Shown here in pieces: positions 21,815 through 29,813 of a stretch of 33,448 nt of DNA. Origin of the DNA: an uncultured Oscillibacter sp. (GTDB lineage Bacteria; Bacillota; Clostridia; Oscillospirales; Oscillospiraceae); NCBI GenBank assembly GCA_900770295.1, contig CAAGJQ010000063.1, positions 1 through 33,448 on the forward strand, in the 5' to 3' direction. Position 1 is the first letter of the stretch; each line of letters starts with the position of its first letter. Both the position numbers and the translations under genes were made by a program. Under the pieces are notes generated by a model. The model was not told where the DNA came from, did not search any database, and worked only from the letters and a program-made list of their open reading frames with translations.

Positions 21815-23011
21815 TTATCCCTTCCCGGATTCCGTCAGGGTCACAGCGCGGGTATAGCGCTTTCCGCTGTGCTGCTGGACCAGATGTTCAATCTCAAGAA
21901 GCGTCAGCGCCGACAGCACCCGCCGGGTGGGGATGCCGGTCAGCTCGATCAGATCGTCCACCAGCTGGGGTTCCTCTGTCAAAACCCGCAGCAGGGCGAT
22001 CTGGTCATCCGTCAGTTCAAGCCCGCTGTTTGAAAGGTCCAGAGACGGCGGCACGGGCTTTGCCTCCGTCTTCTGCCGGGCCTGATAGCCCAGTGTCACC
22101 GGCCGCTCCCAAGCATCCTCCGGGTGGAGCTTGTCCGGGAACCGCTCCGTGTATACCCGCAGAATATCCCGGGCATCCATCACCAGACCGACGCCGTCCT
22201 GAATGAGGCGGTTGCAGCCCACGCTGGTGGGCGCGTCGATGGGGCCGGGGACGGCGAACACATCCCGCCCCTGCTCCGTGGCCGTCTCAGCGGTGATCAG
22301 GGCGCCGCTGCGCTCCGGCGCCTCCACCACCAGCGTGGCAACGGACAGGCCGGAGAGGATGCGGTTCCGAACGGGAAAATGTGACCCGGCCGGCTCCGTT
22401 CCCGGCGGATATTCCGATATCAGCACGCCCGCGGCGGCCACATCTTCGTAGAGATACCGGCTCTCGTAGGGATAGCGGACATCCAGTCCGTTGCCCACCA
22501 CGCCCACGGTGATGCCGCCGGCCCGAAGGGCTCCCCGGGTGGCCGCGGCATCGATGCCCCTGGCAAGGCCGCTGACCACAACGGCGCCGCCCTTTGCCAG
22601 GCCGTAGCCCAGCTTTTCCGCGCTGGCGATGCCGTAGGGCGTGCAGTCCCGGGTGCCCACCACGGCCACCGCCGCCTCGTCGTCGAAGGCGGGCAGGCGT
22701 CCCTTCACATACAGCAGCACCGGCGGGTCATAGATATTCGCCAGTCTCCCGGGGTATTCGGCGTCCTGAATGGTCAGGATGCGCAGGTCCAGCCGCTGGC
22801 AGTCCGCAAGGATTTTGTCCGCGGCGGTCAGGTCGTGGTTTTCCAGCAGCGCGGCCTGTTCCCGGGTGATTCCCTCCGTCAGCAAAATTTCCCCGGCGTC
22901 GGCGTAAAACACGTCCTCCGGGGTCCCAAAGTGGCGCAGCAGCGCCAGCCGGGTCTGATTGCTCAGGCCTTTCAGTTCCGCAAGCCACACCCAATGCTTC
23001 AGTGCCGACAT
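21815..23011 (-). CDS. dprA: DNA processing protein DprA (Smf)
   Basis: A 398-residue protein that loads RecA on incoming single-stranded DNA during transformation and also occurs in species not known to be competent. The Rossmann-like core shows VAVVGTRDCTPYG, VVSGLARGIDAAATRGAL, SEYPPGTEP, FPVRNRILSGLS and ALITAETATEQGRDVFAVPG. A C-terminal winged-helix domain follows (about 325-395). I chose the ATG at 23011, where AGGAGG lies 8 bases upstream. It sits between an RNA methyltransferase gene and topA, as often in Firmicutes. Confidence 0.95.
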   Translation of the reverse strand: MSALKHWVWLAELKGLSNQTRLALLRHFGTPEDVFYADAGEILLTEGITREQAALLENHDLTAADKILADCQRLDLRILTIQDAEYPGRLANIYDPPVLLYVKGRLPAFDDEAAVAVVGTRDCTPYGIASAEKLGYGLAKGGAVVVSGLARGIDAAATRGALRAGGITVGVVGNGLDVRYPYESRYLYEDVAAAGVLISEYPPGTEPAGSHFPVRNRILSGLSVATLVVEAPERSGALITAETATEQGRDVFAVPGPIDAPTSVGCNRLIQDGVGLVMDARDILRVYTERFPDKLHPEDAWERPVTLGYQARQKTEAKPVPPSLDLSNSGLELTDDQIALLRVLTEEPQLVDDLIELTGIPTRRVLSALTLLEIEHLVQQHSGKRYTRAVTLTESGKG

Positions 23012-23027
23012 GGCGCCGCCTCCTTTG

Positions 23028-23789
23028 TCAATCGTTTCTCGCCGCTTCCCACAGCAGCACACTGGCGGCGATAGCCGCGTTCAGGGATTCGCAGTGATCG
23101 CTCATGGGGATCAGCACCGTCCTGTCGCACACCGCCAACAGCTCCCGGGAAAGGCCCTTTCCCTCGCTGCCGATGGCGATGGCGCAGCGGCCGTAGTCCA
23201 CGCTCCGGACGTCCACGGTGTCGGTCCGCAGGGCCGCGCCGTACAGCGGCAGCCCGGAGGCCGTCAGCAGCGCCCGCAGTTCCGGGACACCGCAGGTCCA
23301 CACCGGGCAGCGGAACACCGCGCCCATGGTGGCCCGGACGGTCTTGGGGTTGTACAGGTCCGCGCAGGCGTTCACCAGCAGCACGCCGTCGGCCCGGAAG
23401 GCGTCGGCGGTGCGGAGGATGGTGCCCACGTTGCCGGGGTCCTGGACGCCGTCCAGGACGACGTACCGCTTCCCCTCCAGCTTCTCCGGCAGGGTGCGGT
23501 CCGGCATTCCGCAGACGGACAGCACACCCTGGGGCGTCTCCGCCGGGGAGACGGACTTCATCACATCGGGCGGCACCTGGACCAGCCGCACCCCCTCCGG
23601 GATGGGCGGCAGCGCCGCGTGCTCCGTACACACCACCGTGTGCAGGTCCCCCTGCCACAGCAGTGCCTCCTCCAGGAGCTTGGGGCTGTCGCAGAGGAAC
23701 TCGCCGCTTCTGCGGCGATAGGAAACAGAGGCCGCCAGCTTGCGGAGATGGGTGCACAGCGGATTCTGCCGGCTGGTAATGGTCTCCAT
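23028..23789 (-). CDS. RNA methyltransferase, TrmH/SpoU family
   Basis: A 253-residue SPOUT enzyme expected to 2'-O-methylate rRNA or tRNA. An N-terminal substrate-binding domain (about 1-90) precedes the knotted SpoU domain. The family motifs are VVLDGVQDPGNVGTILRTADAF, IAIGSEGKGLS and a final SLNAAIAASVLLWEA. The target base is not readable. The ATG at 23789 lies 8 bases after AGGAGG. Between it and lysS are 64 bases with a GGCGGTC/GACCGCC hairpin (23821-23838). dprA starts 16 bases after its stop. Confidence 0.9.
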   Translation of the reverse strand: METITSRQNPLCTHLRKLAASVSYRRRSGEFLCDSPKLLEEALLWQGDLHTVVCTEHAALPPIPEGVRLVQVPPDVMKSVSPAETPQGVLSVCGMPDRTLPEKLEGKRYVVLDGVQDPGNVGTILRTADAFRADGVLLVNACADLYNPKTVRATMGAVFRCPVWTCGVPELRALLTASGLPLYGAALRTDTVDVRSVDYGRCAIAIGSEGKGLSRELLAVCDRTVLIPMSDHCESLNAAIAASVLLWEAARND

Positions 23790-23853
23790 GGCTGGGGCCT
23801 CCTTTTTCTCTTTCTCGTCAGGCGGTCTCAGGACCGCCGTTGGTAGCAAATGC

Positions 23854-25359
23854 TCAGTCCAGGGGCTTCATAGTCGGGAACAGGATGACCTCCCGGATGG
23901 TGTCGGCGCCGGTGAGCAGCATGACGCAGCGGTCGATGCCCATGCCCATGCCGCCCGTGGGAGGCATGCCGTACTCCAGGGCGTTCAGGAAATCCTCGTC
24001 CAGCATCTCCGTCTCGTCGTCGCCCCGCTCCCGCTGCTCCACCTGCTTTTCAAAGCGCTGGCGCTGGTCGATGGGGTCGTTCAGCTCGGAGTAGGCGTTG
24101 GCCAGTTCGCTGTGGCAGATGAACAGCTCGAACCGCTCGGTGAGCCGGGGGTCCGCCGGGGAGCGCTTGGTCAGGGGAGAGACCTCCACGGGGTACATGG
24201 TGATAAAGGTGGGCTGAATCAGCTTCTCCTCCACCTTCTGGTCGAAGCAGGCGTACAGGGCGTTGCCCCAGGTCTTCTCGGCGGCGTCCGCCAGCTCCAC
24301 GCCCTTGGCCTTTGCGGCGGCCACGGCCTCGGCGTCATCGGTGATGGCGCCGAAGTCGATGCCCACATATTCCTTGACAGCGTCCACCATGGTCAGGCGG
24401 CGCCAGCCGGGGGTCAGGTCGATCTTCTCTCCCAGCCACTCCACCTCGTAGGTGCCCAGGATTTTCTGGGCGGCGCCGGAGATGATGCCCTCGGCAATGT
24501 CCATCATGCCGTGGAAATCGGTGTAGGCCTGATACAGCTCCACTGTGGTGAACTCGGGGTTGTGCTTGGGGTCCATGCCCTCGTTGCGGAAGATGCGCCC
24601 GATCTCGTACACCCGGTCCATGCCGCCCACGATCAGCCGCTTCAACGGCAGCTCCGTGGCGATGCGCATATACATGTCGATATCCAGGGTGTTGTGGTGG
24701 GTGATGAAGGGCCGGGCGGCGGCGCCGCCGGCGATGGTGTTCAGCACCGGGGTCTCCACCTCGATATAGCCCATGTTATCCAGGTACTCCCGCATGAACT
24801 TGATGAACTGGGAGCGGATGACGAAGTTCTTCTTCACCTCGGGGTTCACCATCAGGTCCACATACCGCTGACGGAACCGCAGTTCCTTGTCCTGGAGGCC
24901 GTGGAACTTCTCCGGCAGGGGCAGCAGGGACTTGGAAAGCAGAGTGATGTTCTTGGCCCGGACGCTCATCTCGCCCCGCTGGGTGCGGAAGACCTCGCCG
25001 TCCACGCCCACGATGTCGCCGATGTCGTACTTCTTGAAGGCCTTGTAAACGGCCTCGTCCATCTCGTCCTGGCGGGCGTAGAGCTGGATGCGGCCGTCCC
25101 GGTCCTGGAGGTCGCAGAAGCTGACCTTGCCCATGCCGCGCTTGCTCATCAGGCGGCCCGCCACCTTGACGGACTTGCCCTCCATGGCGTCAAAGTTGTC
25201 CTTGATCTGCTGGGAGGTGGCGTCCCAGTCAAAACGGGTCTGCTGGAAGGGGTCCTGGCCGGCCTCCTGCAGGGCGGCCAGCTTCTCCCGGCGGACCTTG
25301 CGCTGCTGGTTCAGGTCCTGCTCGGGCGCGGGCTGCTGGTTGTTCTTCTGTTCAGACAT
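23854..25359 (-). CDS. lysS: Lysyl-tRNA synthetase, class II
   Basis: A 501-residue class II LysRS that charges tRNA-Lys. An acidic/basic N-terminal extension leads to the OB-fold anticodon-binding domain (about 65-160). The catalytic core follows, with motif 2 region YEIGRIFRNEGMDPKHNPEFT and motif 3 GMGMGIDRCVMLLTGADTIREV near the C-terminus. Length is normal. It starts 12 bases after greA, so greA-lysS form one transcript; this pairing recurs in Firmicutes. No T-box precedes it. Confidence 0.96.
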   Translation of the reverse strand: MSEQKNNQQPAPEQDLNQQRKVRREKLAALQEAGQDPFQQTRFDWDATSQQIKDNFDAMEGKSVKVAGRLMSKRGMGKVSFCDLQDRDGRIQLYARQDEMDEAVYKAFKKYDIGDIVGVDGEVFRTQRGEMSVRAKNITLLSKSLLPLPEKFHGLQDKELRFRQRYVDLMVNPEVKKNFVIRSQFIKFMREYLDNMGYIEVETPVLNTIAGGAAARPFITHHNTLDIDMYMRIATELPLKRLIVGGMDRVYEIGRIFRNEGMDPKHNPEFTTVELYQAYTDFHGMMDIAEGIISGAAQKILGTYEVEWLGEKIDLTPGWRRLTMVDAVKEYVGIDFGAITDDAEAVAAAKAKGVELADAAEKTWGNALYACFDQKVEEKLIQPTFITMYPVEVSPLTKRSPADPRLTERFELFICHSELANAYSELNDPIDQRQRFEKQVEQRERGDDETEMLDEDFLNALEYGMPPTGGMGMGIDRCVMLLTGADTIREVILFPTMKPLD

Positions 25360-25371
25360 GTTCGTCTCTCC

Positions 25372-25845
25372 TTACCGCTCGATCTTCTGCACCGTGTAGG
25401 TGATGGCGCCCCGGGGAGCGTCCACTGTGACGGTGTCGCCCTCCTTGGCGCCCAGCAGTGCCTTGCCGAAGGGGGATTCCTCGGAGATGATGCCGTGCAT
25501 GGGGTCGGCCTCCTGGGAGCCCACGATCTTGTAGGCGGGCATGGTCTTGCCGCTGGCGTCCGCCACCGTCACCTTGCAGCCGATGGTGACCACGTTGGTG
25601 GGGGCGTTGCTCTCGTCCACGATGACCACATGCTGCAAAATCTCTTCCAGCTCCGCAATACGGGAATACAGCTTGCCCTGCTCGTTCTTGGCCTCGTCGT
25701 ACTCGCTGTTCTCGCTCAGATCGCCGAAGCCGCGGGCCACCTTGATCTGCTCAGCCACCTCGTCGGACCGGGTGGTTTTCAGATAGTTCAGTTCTTCCTG
25801 CAGCTCCTGGGCGCGGGCCGCGCTCATTTTGTATTCTTTTTCCAT
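25372..25845 (-). CDS. greA: Transcription elongation factor GreA
   Basis: A 157-residue factor that rescues backtracked RNA polymerase by stimulating transcript cleavage. The N-terminal coiled coil carries the acidic tip GDLSENSEYDEAK (about residues 41-53), and the C-terminal FKBP-like domain ends GAITYTVQKIER. Length is exactly as expected. The ATG follows AAAGGATACTGCCAAT. It is the first gene of the long housekeeping run and has a perfect promoter at 25934-25962. Confidence 0.96.
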   Translation of the reverse strand: MEKEYKMSAARAQELQEELNYLKTTRSDEVAEQIKVARGFGDLSENSEYDEAKNEQGKLYSRIAELEEILQHVVIVDESNAPTNVVTIGCKVTVADASGKTMPAYKIVGSQEADPMHGIISEESPFGKALLGAKEGDTVTVDAPRGAITYTVQKIER

Positions 25846-25933
25846 ATTGGCAGTATCCTTTCTCGTATCTTTTGATGGGGAAAATCCGGTCGATTTCCCC
25901 GCACATACTTATTCTATATTATCATAGAGTAGT

Positions 25934-25962
25934 ATTATAGAGGGTGGGTTTCAGAATGTCAA
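25934..25962 (-). promoter_or_regulatory. greA-lysS promoter
   Basis: TTGACA (25957-25962), 17 bases, TATAAT (25934-25939) on minus: a perfect consensus promoter that starts inside the last codon and stop of the preceding gene. The leader of about 80 bases contains a short inverted repeat around GGGGAAATC / GATTTTCCCC (about 25877-25902). Confidence 0.9.
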
Positions 25963-26714
25963 GGGGCGGCTTTCTCCGTCTCCAGGGAAATCTGTCCCCG
26001 TTTCAGGACGCCCGCCTCCTGCAAAGCCGCCAGAAGCTGCCCCCTGTCGGCCCCCTCCGGCAGCGCCTCCTCCAGCACCGGCGGGAGAGCCAGAGCGGGC
26101 AGCGGCGCCGACTCGTCATACAGCGGCAGCAGCACCGGGTTCCGGCAGGTCAGGTCCGCCCGGGCGTCGAACAGCACCAGGGCCTCCGCGCTCTCCACCT
26201 GCTCCTTCGCCGGATTCAGCAGCAGCGACACGCCGTACTCCTTCCGCAGCTGCCGGCAGAGGTCCTCGCCGCCGTAGGGCAGGTCCAGCAGCACGTAGCG
26301 GTGCCGCAGGGCCAGCTCCGTCACCGTGCGCACCAGCTCGCCAGTCATCTGCGCCGCACTCACCGCCACTTTGGCTCCCGCCGGAGACAGTCCCCGCCGC
26401 CCCAGGTCCAGCCGCACCCAGTCCGCCGCCAGCCGGCGCCGCAGAGCGAGGGTAGACACCGGCCGCAGGCCGCACTTTGCCAGCTGCTCCCGGCAGGGGA
26501 AGTCCTCCGGCAGCACCACCTGCACCACACCCTGCTTCCGCAGCCGCTTCCCCGCCGCCAGCACCCGGCGGCGCAGGATGGCCTCCGGAGTCCTGGGTCC
26601 CCGCAGCACCTCCGCGCAGAGGAACCGCATGTGCAGGATACTGCGCTCCCGCACCGCTGCATGCTTTTGTTTTTTTCCCGCCTGGGGGCTTTTCCATAAC
26701 AGCATACCAACCAT
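25959..26714 (-). CDS. Protein of unknown function (251 aa)
   Basis: I do not recognise a family. The protein has no signal peptide and is basic at the N-terminus (KSPQAGKKQKH). It then shows alternating strands and helices: VVQVVLPEDFP, AKVAVSAAQMTGELVRTVTELALRHRYVLLDLPYGGEDLCRQL (a candidate nucleotide-type alpha/beta core), and AEALVLFD. The C-terminus is Pro/Leu-rich, then ends in a short helix. I start at the ATG at 26714, 9 bases after GGGAGG. That ribosome site lies in the 3' arm of a 15-base-pair hairpin (26721-26755). The gene lies between the M23 hydrolase gene and greA. Confidence 0.6.
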   Translation of the reverse strand: MVGMLLWKSPQAGKKQKHAAVRERSILHMRFLCAEVLRGPRTPEAILRRRVLAAGKRLRKQGVVQVVLPEDFPCREQLAKCGLRPVSTLALRRRLAADWVRLDLGRRGLSPAGAKVAVSAAQMTGELVRTVTELALRHRYVLLDLPYGGEDLCRQLRKEYGVSLLLNPAKEQVESAEALVLFDARADLTCRNPVLLPLYDESAPLPALALPPVLEEALPEGADRGQLLAALQEAGVLKRGQISLETEKAAP

Positions 26715-26720
26715 AAAGAT

Positions 26721-26755
26721 CATCCTCCCGCTCCATGGTATGGAGCGGGAGGATG
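26721..26755 (-). promoter_or_regulatory. Hairpin masking a ribosome binding site
   Basis: Perfect 15-base arms (CATCCTCCCGCTCCA and its complement) with a 5-base loop lie 11 bases after the stop of the M23 hydrolase gene. The 3' arm on minus contains GGGAGG, the only good ribosome site for the next gene. There is no U tract on minus, so a translation brake or 3'-end stabiliser is likelier than a classic terminator. Confidence 0.6.
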
Positions 26756-26766
26756 TTTTATGTCGC

Positions 26767-27978
26767 TTATCCGGCCAATACGTAGCCTGTCAGATAGTTC
26801 AGCGGGTTGATCCGCACGCCGTTCTCCGTGATCTCGAAGTGGAGGTGGGGTCCCGTGGAGTTGCCGGTGGAGCCGGTGATGCCCAGGACGTCGCCCTGGT
26901 TCACATACTGGCCCACGGACACCTTCCGGCTGCTCATATGGGCGTACAGCGTGGTGTTGCCGCTGCCGTGGGAGACCACCACGTAGTTGCCATAGGAGCT
27001 GGAGTACTGGGACACGATGACCGTGCCCGCCTTGGCCGCGTGGATCTCCGTGGTATATCCCACGCCGCCGATATCGATGCCCTTGTGGTTGGTGGAGCCG
27101 ATGCCGCCGGGGGAGGCCCGTCCGCCAAAGGTGGAGGTGATGCGCCGGCTGCTGACCGGCCAGATATAGCCGCCCAGCGCCGCGTTGGAGGGCTTGCCCT
27201 GAGCCGCCTGCTGGGCCGCCAGCTCCTTGGACAGCTTGACGATCTGGGCCTGGACCGCCTCGGCCTCAGCGGAGAGGTCGTCCATGTCCTCCTGATATTC
27301 GCTCTGGCTGGCCCGCAGCTGCGTCACCAGGGCGTTGGCCGCCTCCCGCTGCTTGTTCAGCTCGGACTTCTTGCTGACCAGCTCCGCCTTGGCGGCCTCC
27401 GACTCGGCCTTCTGCGTCTCAAGGGAGGATTTCTTTTCCTCGATCTCCACCTGGAGGTCCTGGAGGTCCTGAATGACCTTCTGGTCCGAGTCCATGATCT
27501 CGTTGATAAAGTCCAGCCGGCTCAGCAGGTCCGTAAAGCTGTCCGCCTTGAAAAGCACGGACCAGTAGCTGATGGTGCCCCGCTCCTCCATGGCCCGGAC
27601 CCGCTTGCAGAACAGCTCGTACTGGGCCTCTTCCCGTTCCTGGGCGTCCAGCAGCTCCGCCTCCGTCTGGGTGATCAGCTCCGCGTAGGTGCTGATCTGG
27701 CTCTCCACATTGGAGATCTCACTGCTGAGCACGCTGATCTCGCTGTCCAGCAGCTCCTTTTTCTTCATATTGTTGGCGATGTCGTCCGACAAGGCGCTGA
27801 TCTTGCTCTGGAGTTCTTTCTTCTGCTGGCTCAGATCGCTGGCGTTGTTCTTCAGCTTGTCGATGTCCGCCTGGGTCACCGCCAACGCCGGAGACAAATC
27901 CACGCACAGCACGCAGACCGCCAGCAGCAGTGCCGCCAGCACCTGGCAGACCCGCCCCGCTCGTTTTGTATATTTCAT
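26767..27978 (-). CDS. Murein hydrolase activator / M23 peptidase with coiled coil (EnvC-like)
   Basis: A 403-residue secreted protein. A signal peptide (about residues 1-33, ending ALA) is followed by a long coiled coil (about 37-260) rich in Glu, Lys and Ser. A C-terminal M23 (LytM) domain starts near GYIWPVSSRRITSTFGGRAS and contains HKGIDIGG, SYGNYVVVSHGSGNTTLYAHM and GPHLHFEI, so the zinc ligands (H..D, HxH) are kept. It could therefore be an active endopeptidase rather than a degenerate activator. It lies 10 bases after ftsX, and FtsEX is known to drive such coiled-coil hydrolases or activators at the septum. ATG at 27978, preceded by GAGGAAGG. Confidence 0.9.
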   Translation of the reverse strand: MKYTKRAGRVCQVLAALLLAVCVLCVDLSPALAVTQADIDKLKNNASDLSQQKKELQSKISALSDDIANNMKKKELLDSEISVLSSEISNVESQISTYAELITQTEAELLDAQEREEAQYELFCKRVRAMEERGTISYWSVLFKADSFTDLLSRLDFINEIMDSDQKVIQDLQDLQVEIEEKKSSLETQKAESEAAKAELVSKKSELNKQREAANALVTQLRASQSEYQEDMDDLSAEAEAVQAQIVKLSKELAAQQAAQGKPSNAALGGYIWPVSSRRITSTFGGRASPGGIGSTNHKGIDIGGVGYTTEIHAAKAGTVIVSQYSSSYGNYVVVSHGSGNTTLYAHMSSRKVSVGQYVNQGDVLGITGSTGNSTGPHLHFEITENGVRINPLNYLTGYVLAG

Positions 27979-27988
27979 GGCACCTTCC

Positions 27989-28876
27989 TCACACCTGCAG
28001 GAACTTCCGGATGGCGGACAGGCTGCCGCCCACACCGATGACAATGCCGGCGGCGGCAAAGATCCCCGCCACGGCGGGCCAGAGCTGCTGGAAGGGAATG
28101 ATGTGGATCAGCTGGAGGGTGTCGTTGGTATCCACGCCCTGGGCCACCGCCGCGTACAGGCCCCATTGCAGGAAAAACGCGATGGCGGCGCTCAAAAAGC
28201 CCAGGAGAAATCCCTCGTACACGAAAGGCCAGCGGATAAAGCCGTTGGTGGCGCCCACCATCCGCATGATGGCGATCTCCTCCCGGCGGTCAAAGGTGGT
28301 CAGCTTGATGGTGTTGGAGATGATGAACACCGACACCACGAACAAAACGGCGATCAGCGCCACGCAGACCACCGTGGCCACGTTCCGGACGGTGATGAAG
28401 CCGCCGGCGATCTCCTCATAGGCGTTGACCTTGGCGATGCCTGTGACGCTCTCCACCGCCTCCTTGGTCTGGCGGATCTGCTCCAGGTCCGTGATCTTGA
28501 TGGCGAAGCGGTCCCGGAAGATCTCCGGGTCCAGGTCCTGGAACAGCGCCTCATCCGGATACTGCTCCGCGAAGGCCTCCATGGCCTCTTCCTTACTGAT
28601 AAACTTTGCGGAGGCCACGTTGGGCACCGCCTCCAGCTTGGACTGGAGGGCCTTTGCCTGCTCCTCCGTATAGCTGTCATCCACATAGGCCAGGATCTCA
28701 TTCTCCTGCTCCAGGTCCCGCAGCAGCTCGTTGGCGTTCACCGCCACCAGAGTGAAGGTACCCATAATCAGCAGGCAGGCCACGGTGATGCCGATGGCCG
28801 CGAAGGACATGAAGCCGTGGCTGAACATGTTGCTGAGGCCCTCATGGAAAAAATAACCGAAATCGTGCTTATCCAT
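27989..28876 (-). CDS. ftsX: Cell division protein FtsX
   Basis: A 295-residue ABC-type permease subunit. The first helix (about residues 22-44) is followed by a large extracytoplasmic loop (about 45-165) that would contact the wall hydrolase. Three C-terminal helices follow, with the FtsX motif REEIAIMRMVGATNGFIRWPF between them. The ATG at 28876 lies 8 bases after GGGAGG and overlaps the end of ftsE by a few bases. The next gene encodes the probable hydrolase partner. Confidence 0.94.
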   Translation of the reverse strand: MDKHDFGYFFHEGLSNMFSHGFMSFAAIGITVACLLIMGTFTLVAVNANELLRDLEQENEILAYVDDSYTEEQAKALQSKLEAVPNVASAKFISKEEAMEAFAEQYPDEALFQDLDPEIFRDRFAIKITDLEQIRQTKEAVESVTGIAKVNAYEEIAGGFITVRNVATVVCVALIAVLFVVSVFIISNTIKLTTFDRREEIAIMRMVGATNGFIRWPFVYEGFLLGFLSAAIAFFLQWGLYAAVAQGVDTNDTLQLIHIIPFQQLWPAVAGIFAAAGIVIGVGGSLSAIRKFLQV

Positions 28877-29561
28877 GGATACGACCTCCCACATAGCCGC
28901 CGACACTGTCGTTGATGACGTGGCCGGAGTCGATGGTGACCACCCGTTTTCCGAAGTGGTCCACCAGGTCCTTTTCGTGGGTCACCACCACCACCGTGGT
29001 GCCCAGCTTATTGATCTTCACCAGCAGGTCCATCAGTTCCAGGGACCGGTCCGGGTCCAGGTTGCCCGTGGGCTCGTCGGCGATGATGGTGTTGGGGTTG
29101 TTCACCAGCGCCCGGGCGATGGCCACACGCTGCTGCTCGCCGCCGGAGAGCTCCGTGGGATAGCTGTCGGCCTTTTTGGAAAGGCCCACCAGGTTCAGCA
29201 CATAGGGGATGCGCTTCTGGATCTCCTTGGGACTGGCCCCCACGGCCCGCATGACGAAGGACAGGTTGTCGTATACGGTCTTTTTCTCGATCAGGCGGAA
29301 ATCCTGGAAAATGACGCCCAGCGTCCGGCGCATCAGGGGAATCTGTCTCTCGGAAATATTGCTGACAGAAAAGCCGTTGATCATGATACGGCCGGCGCAG
29401 GGCTCCACCTCGCCGGTCAGCAGCTTGATGATGGTGGACTTGCCGGAGCCGGAGGGGCCCACCAGAAAGACGAACTCGCCGTCCTCAATGGTCAGGGTAA
29501 TGCCCTTGATGGCCCGGGTGCCGTTGTCATATTCCATCTCCACGTCTTTCAAACGGATCAT
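28869..29561 (-). CDS. ftsE: Cell division ATP-binding protein FtsE
   Basis: A 230-residue ABC ATPase that pairs with FtsX to couple ATP hydrolysis to septal peptidoglycan cleavage. Walker A GPSGSGKST is at residues 35-43, the signature LSGGEQQ at 138-144 and Walker B IIADEPTG at 159-166. The ATG follows GCGAGGTG. It is the first gene of ftsE-ftsX-M23, overlapping ftsX. A promoter lies at 29663-29691 with a leader of about 95 bases. Confidence 0.95.
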   Translation of the reverse strand: MIRLKDVEMEYDNGTRAIKGITLTIEDGEFVFLVGPSGSGKSTIIKLLTGEVEPCAGRIMINGFSVSNISERQIPLMRRTLGVIFQDFRLIEKKTVYDNLSFVMRAVGASPKEIQKRIPYVLNLVGLSKKADSYPTELSGGEQQRVAIARALVNNPNTIIADEPTGNLDPDRSLELMDLLVKINKLGTTVVVVTHEKDLVDHFGKRVVTIDSGHVINDSVGGYVGGRIHG

Positions 29562-29662
29562 GCTACACCTCGCACGTTAGAATATCTCTATCAGGAAAAC
29601 GCCGGTTCCTGTCAAAATGTTTTCTCAAATCCGACAGGTCGACATAATTCTCAATCAAAGTC

Positions 29663-29691
29663 ATTATATACAGTTTCGACCGTCAATGCAA
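29663..29691 (-). promoter_or_regulatory. ftsEX promoter with upstream direct repeats
   Basis: TTGCAT (29686-29691), 17 bases, TATAAT (29663-29668) on minus. Two direct GTGAAC repeats (29717-29722 and 29707-29712), one helical turn apart, lie upstream of the -35 and may bind an activator. A TTGACA without a good -10 is found closer to the gene (about 29610-29615). Confidence 0.75.
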
Positions 29692-29765
29692 GACTGTTTA
29701 TCATTCGTTCACAATTGTTCACAACTTTCGGAGAGTGTACGCGTCAGGCTTCCAATACAGCAGCA

Positions 29766-29801
29766 GACCCCGGCTGGAAATCCAGCCGGGGTCATTTTTT
29801 C
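29766..29801 (+). terminator. Terminator facing the plus strand
   Basis: A perfect 13-base stem (29766-29778 with 29781-29793) is followed on plus by ATTTTTTC. On minus, the direction of the gene just upstream (stop at 29814), no U tract follows. It is oriented for a rightward transcript, although no rightward gene is visible before it. It may still block minus-strand read-through by its strength. Confidence 0.65.
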
Positions 29802-29813
29802 TATGTAGGTGCA

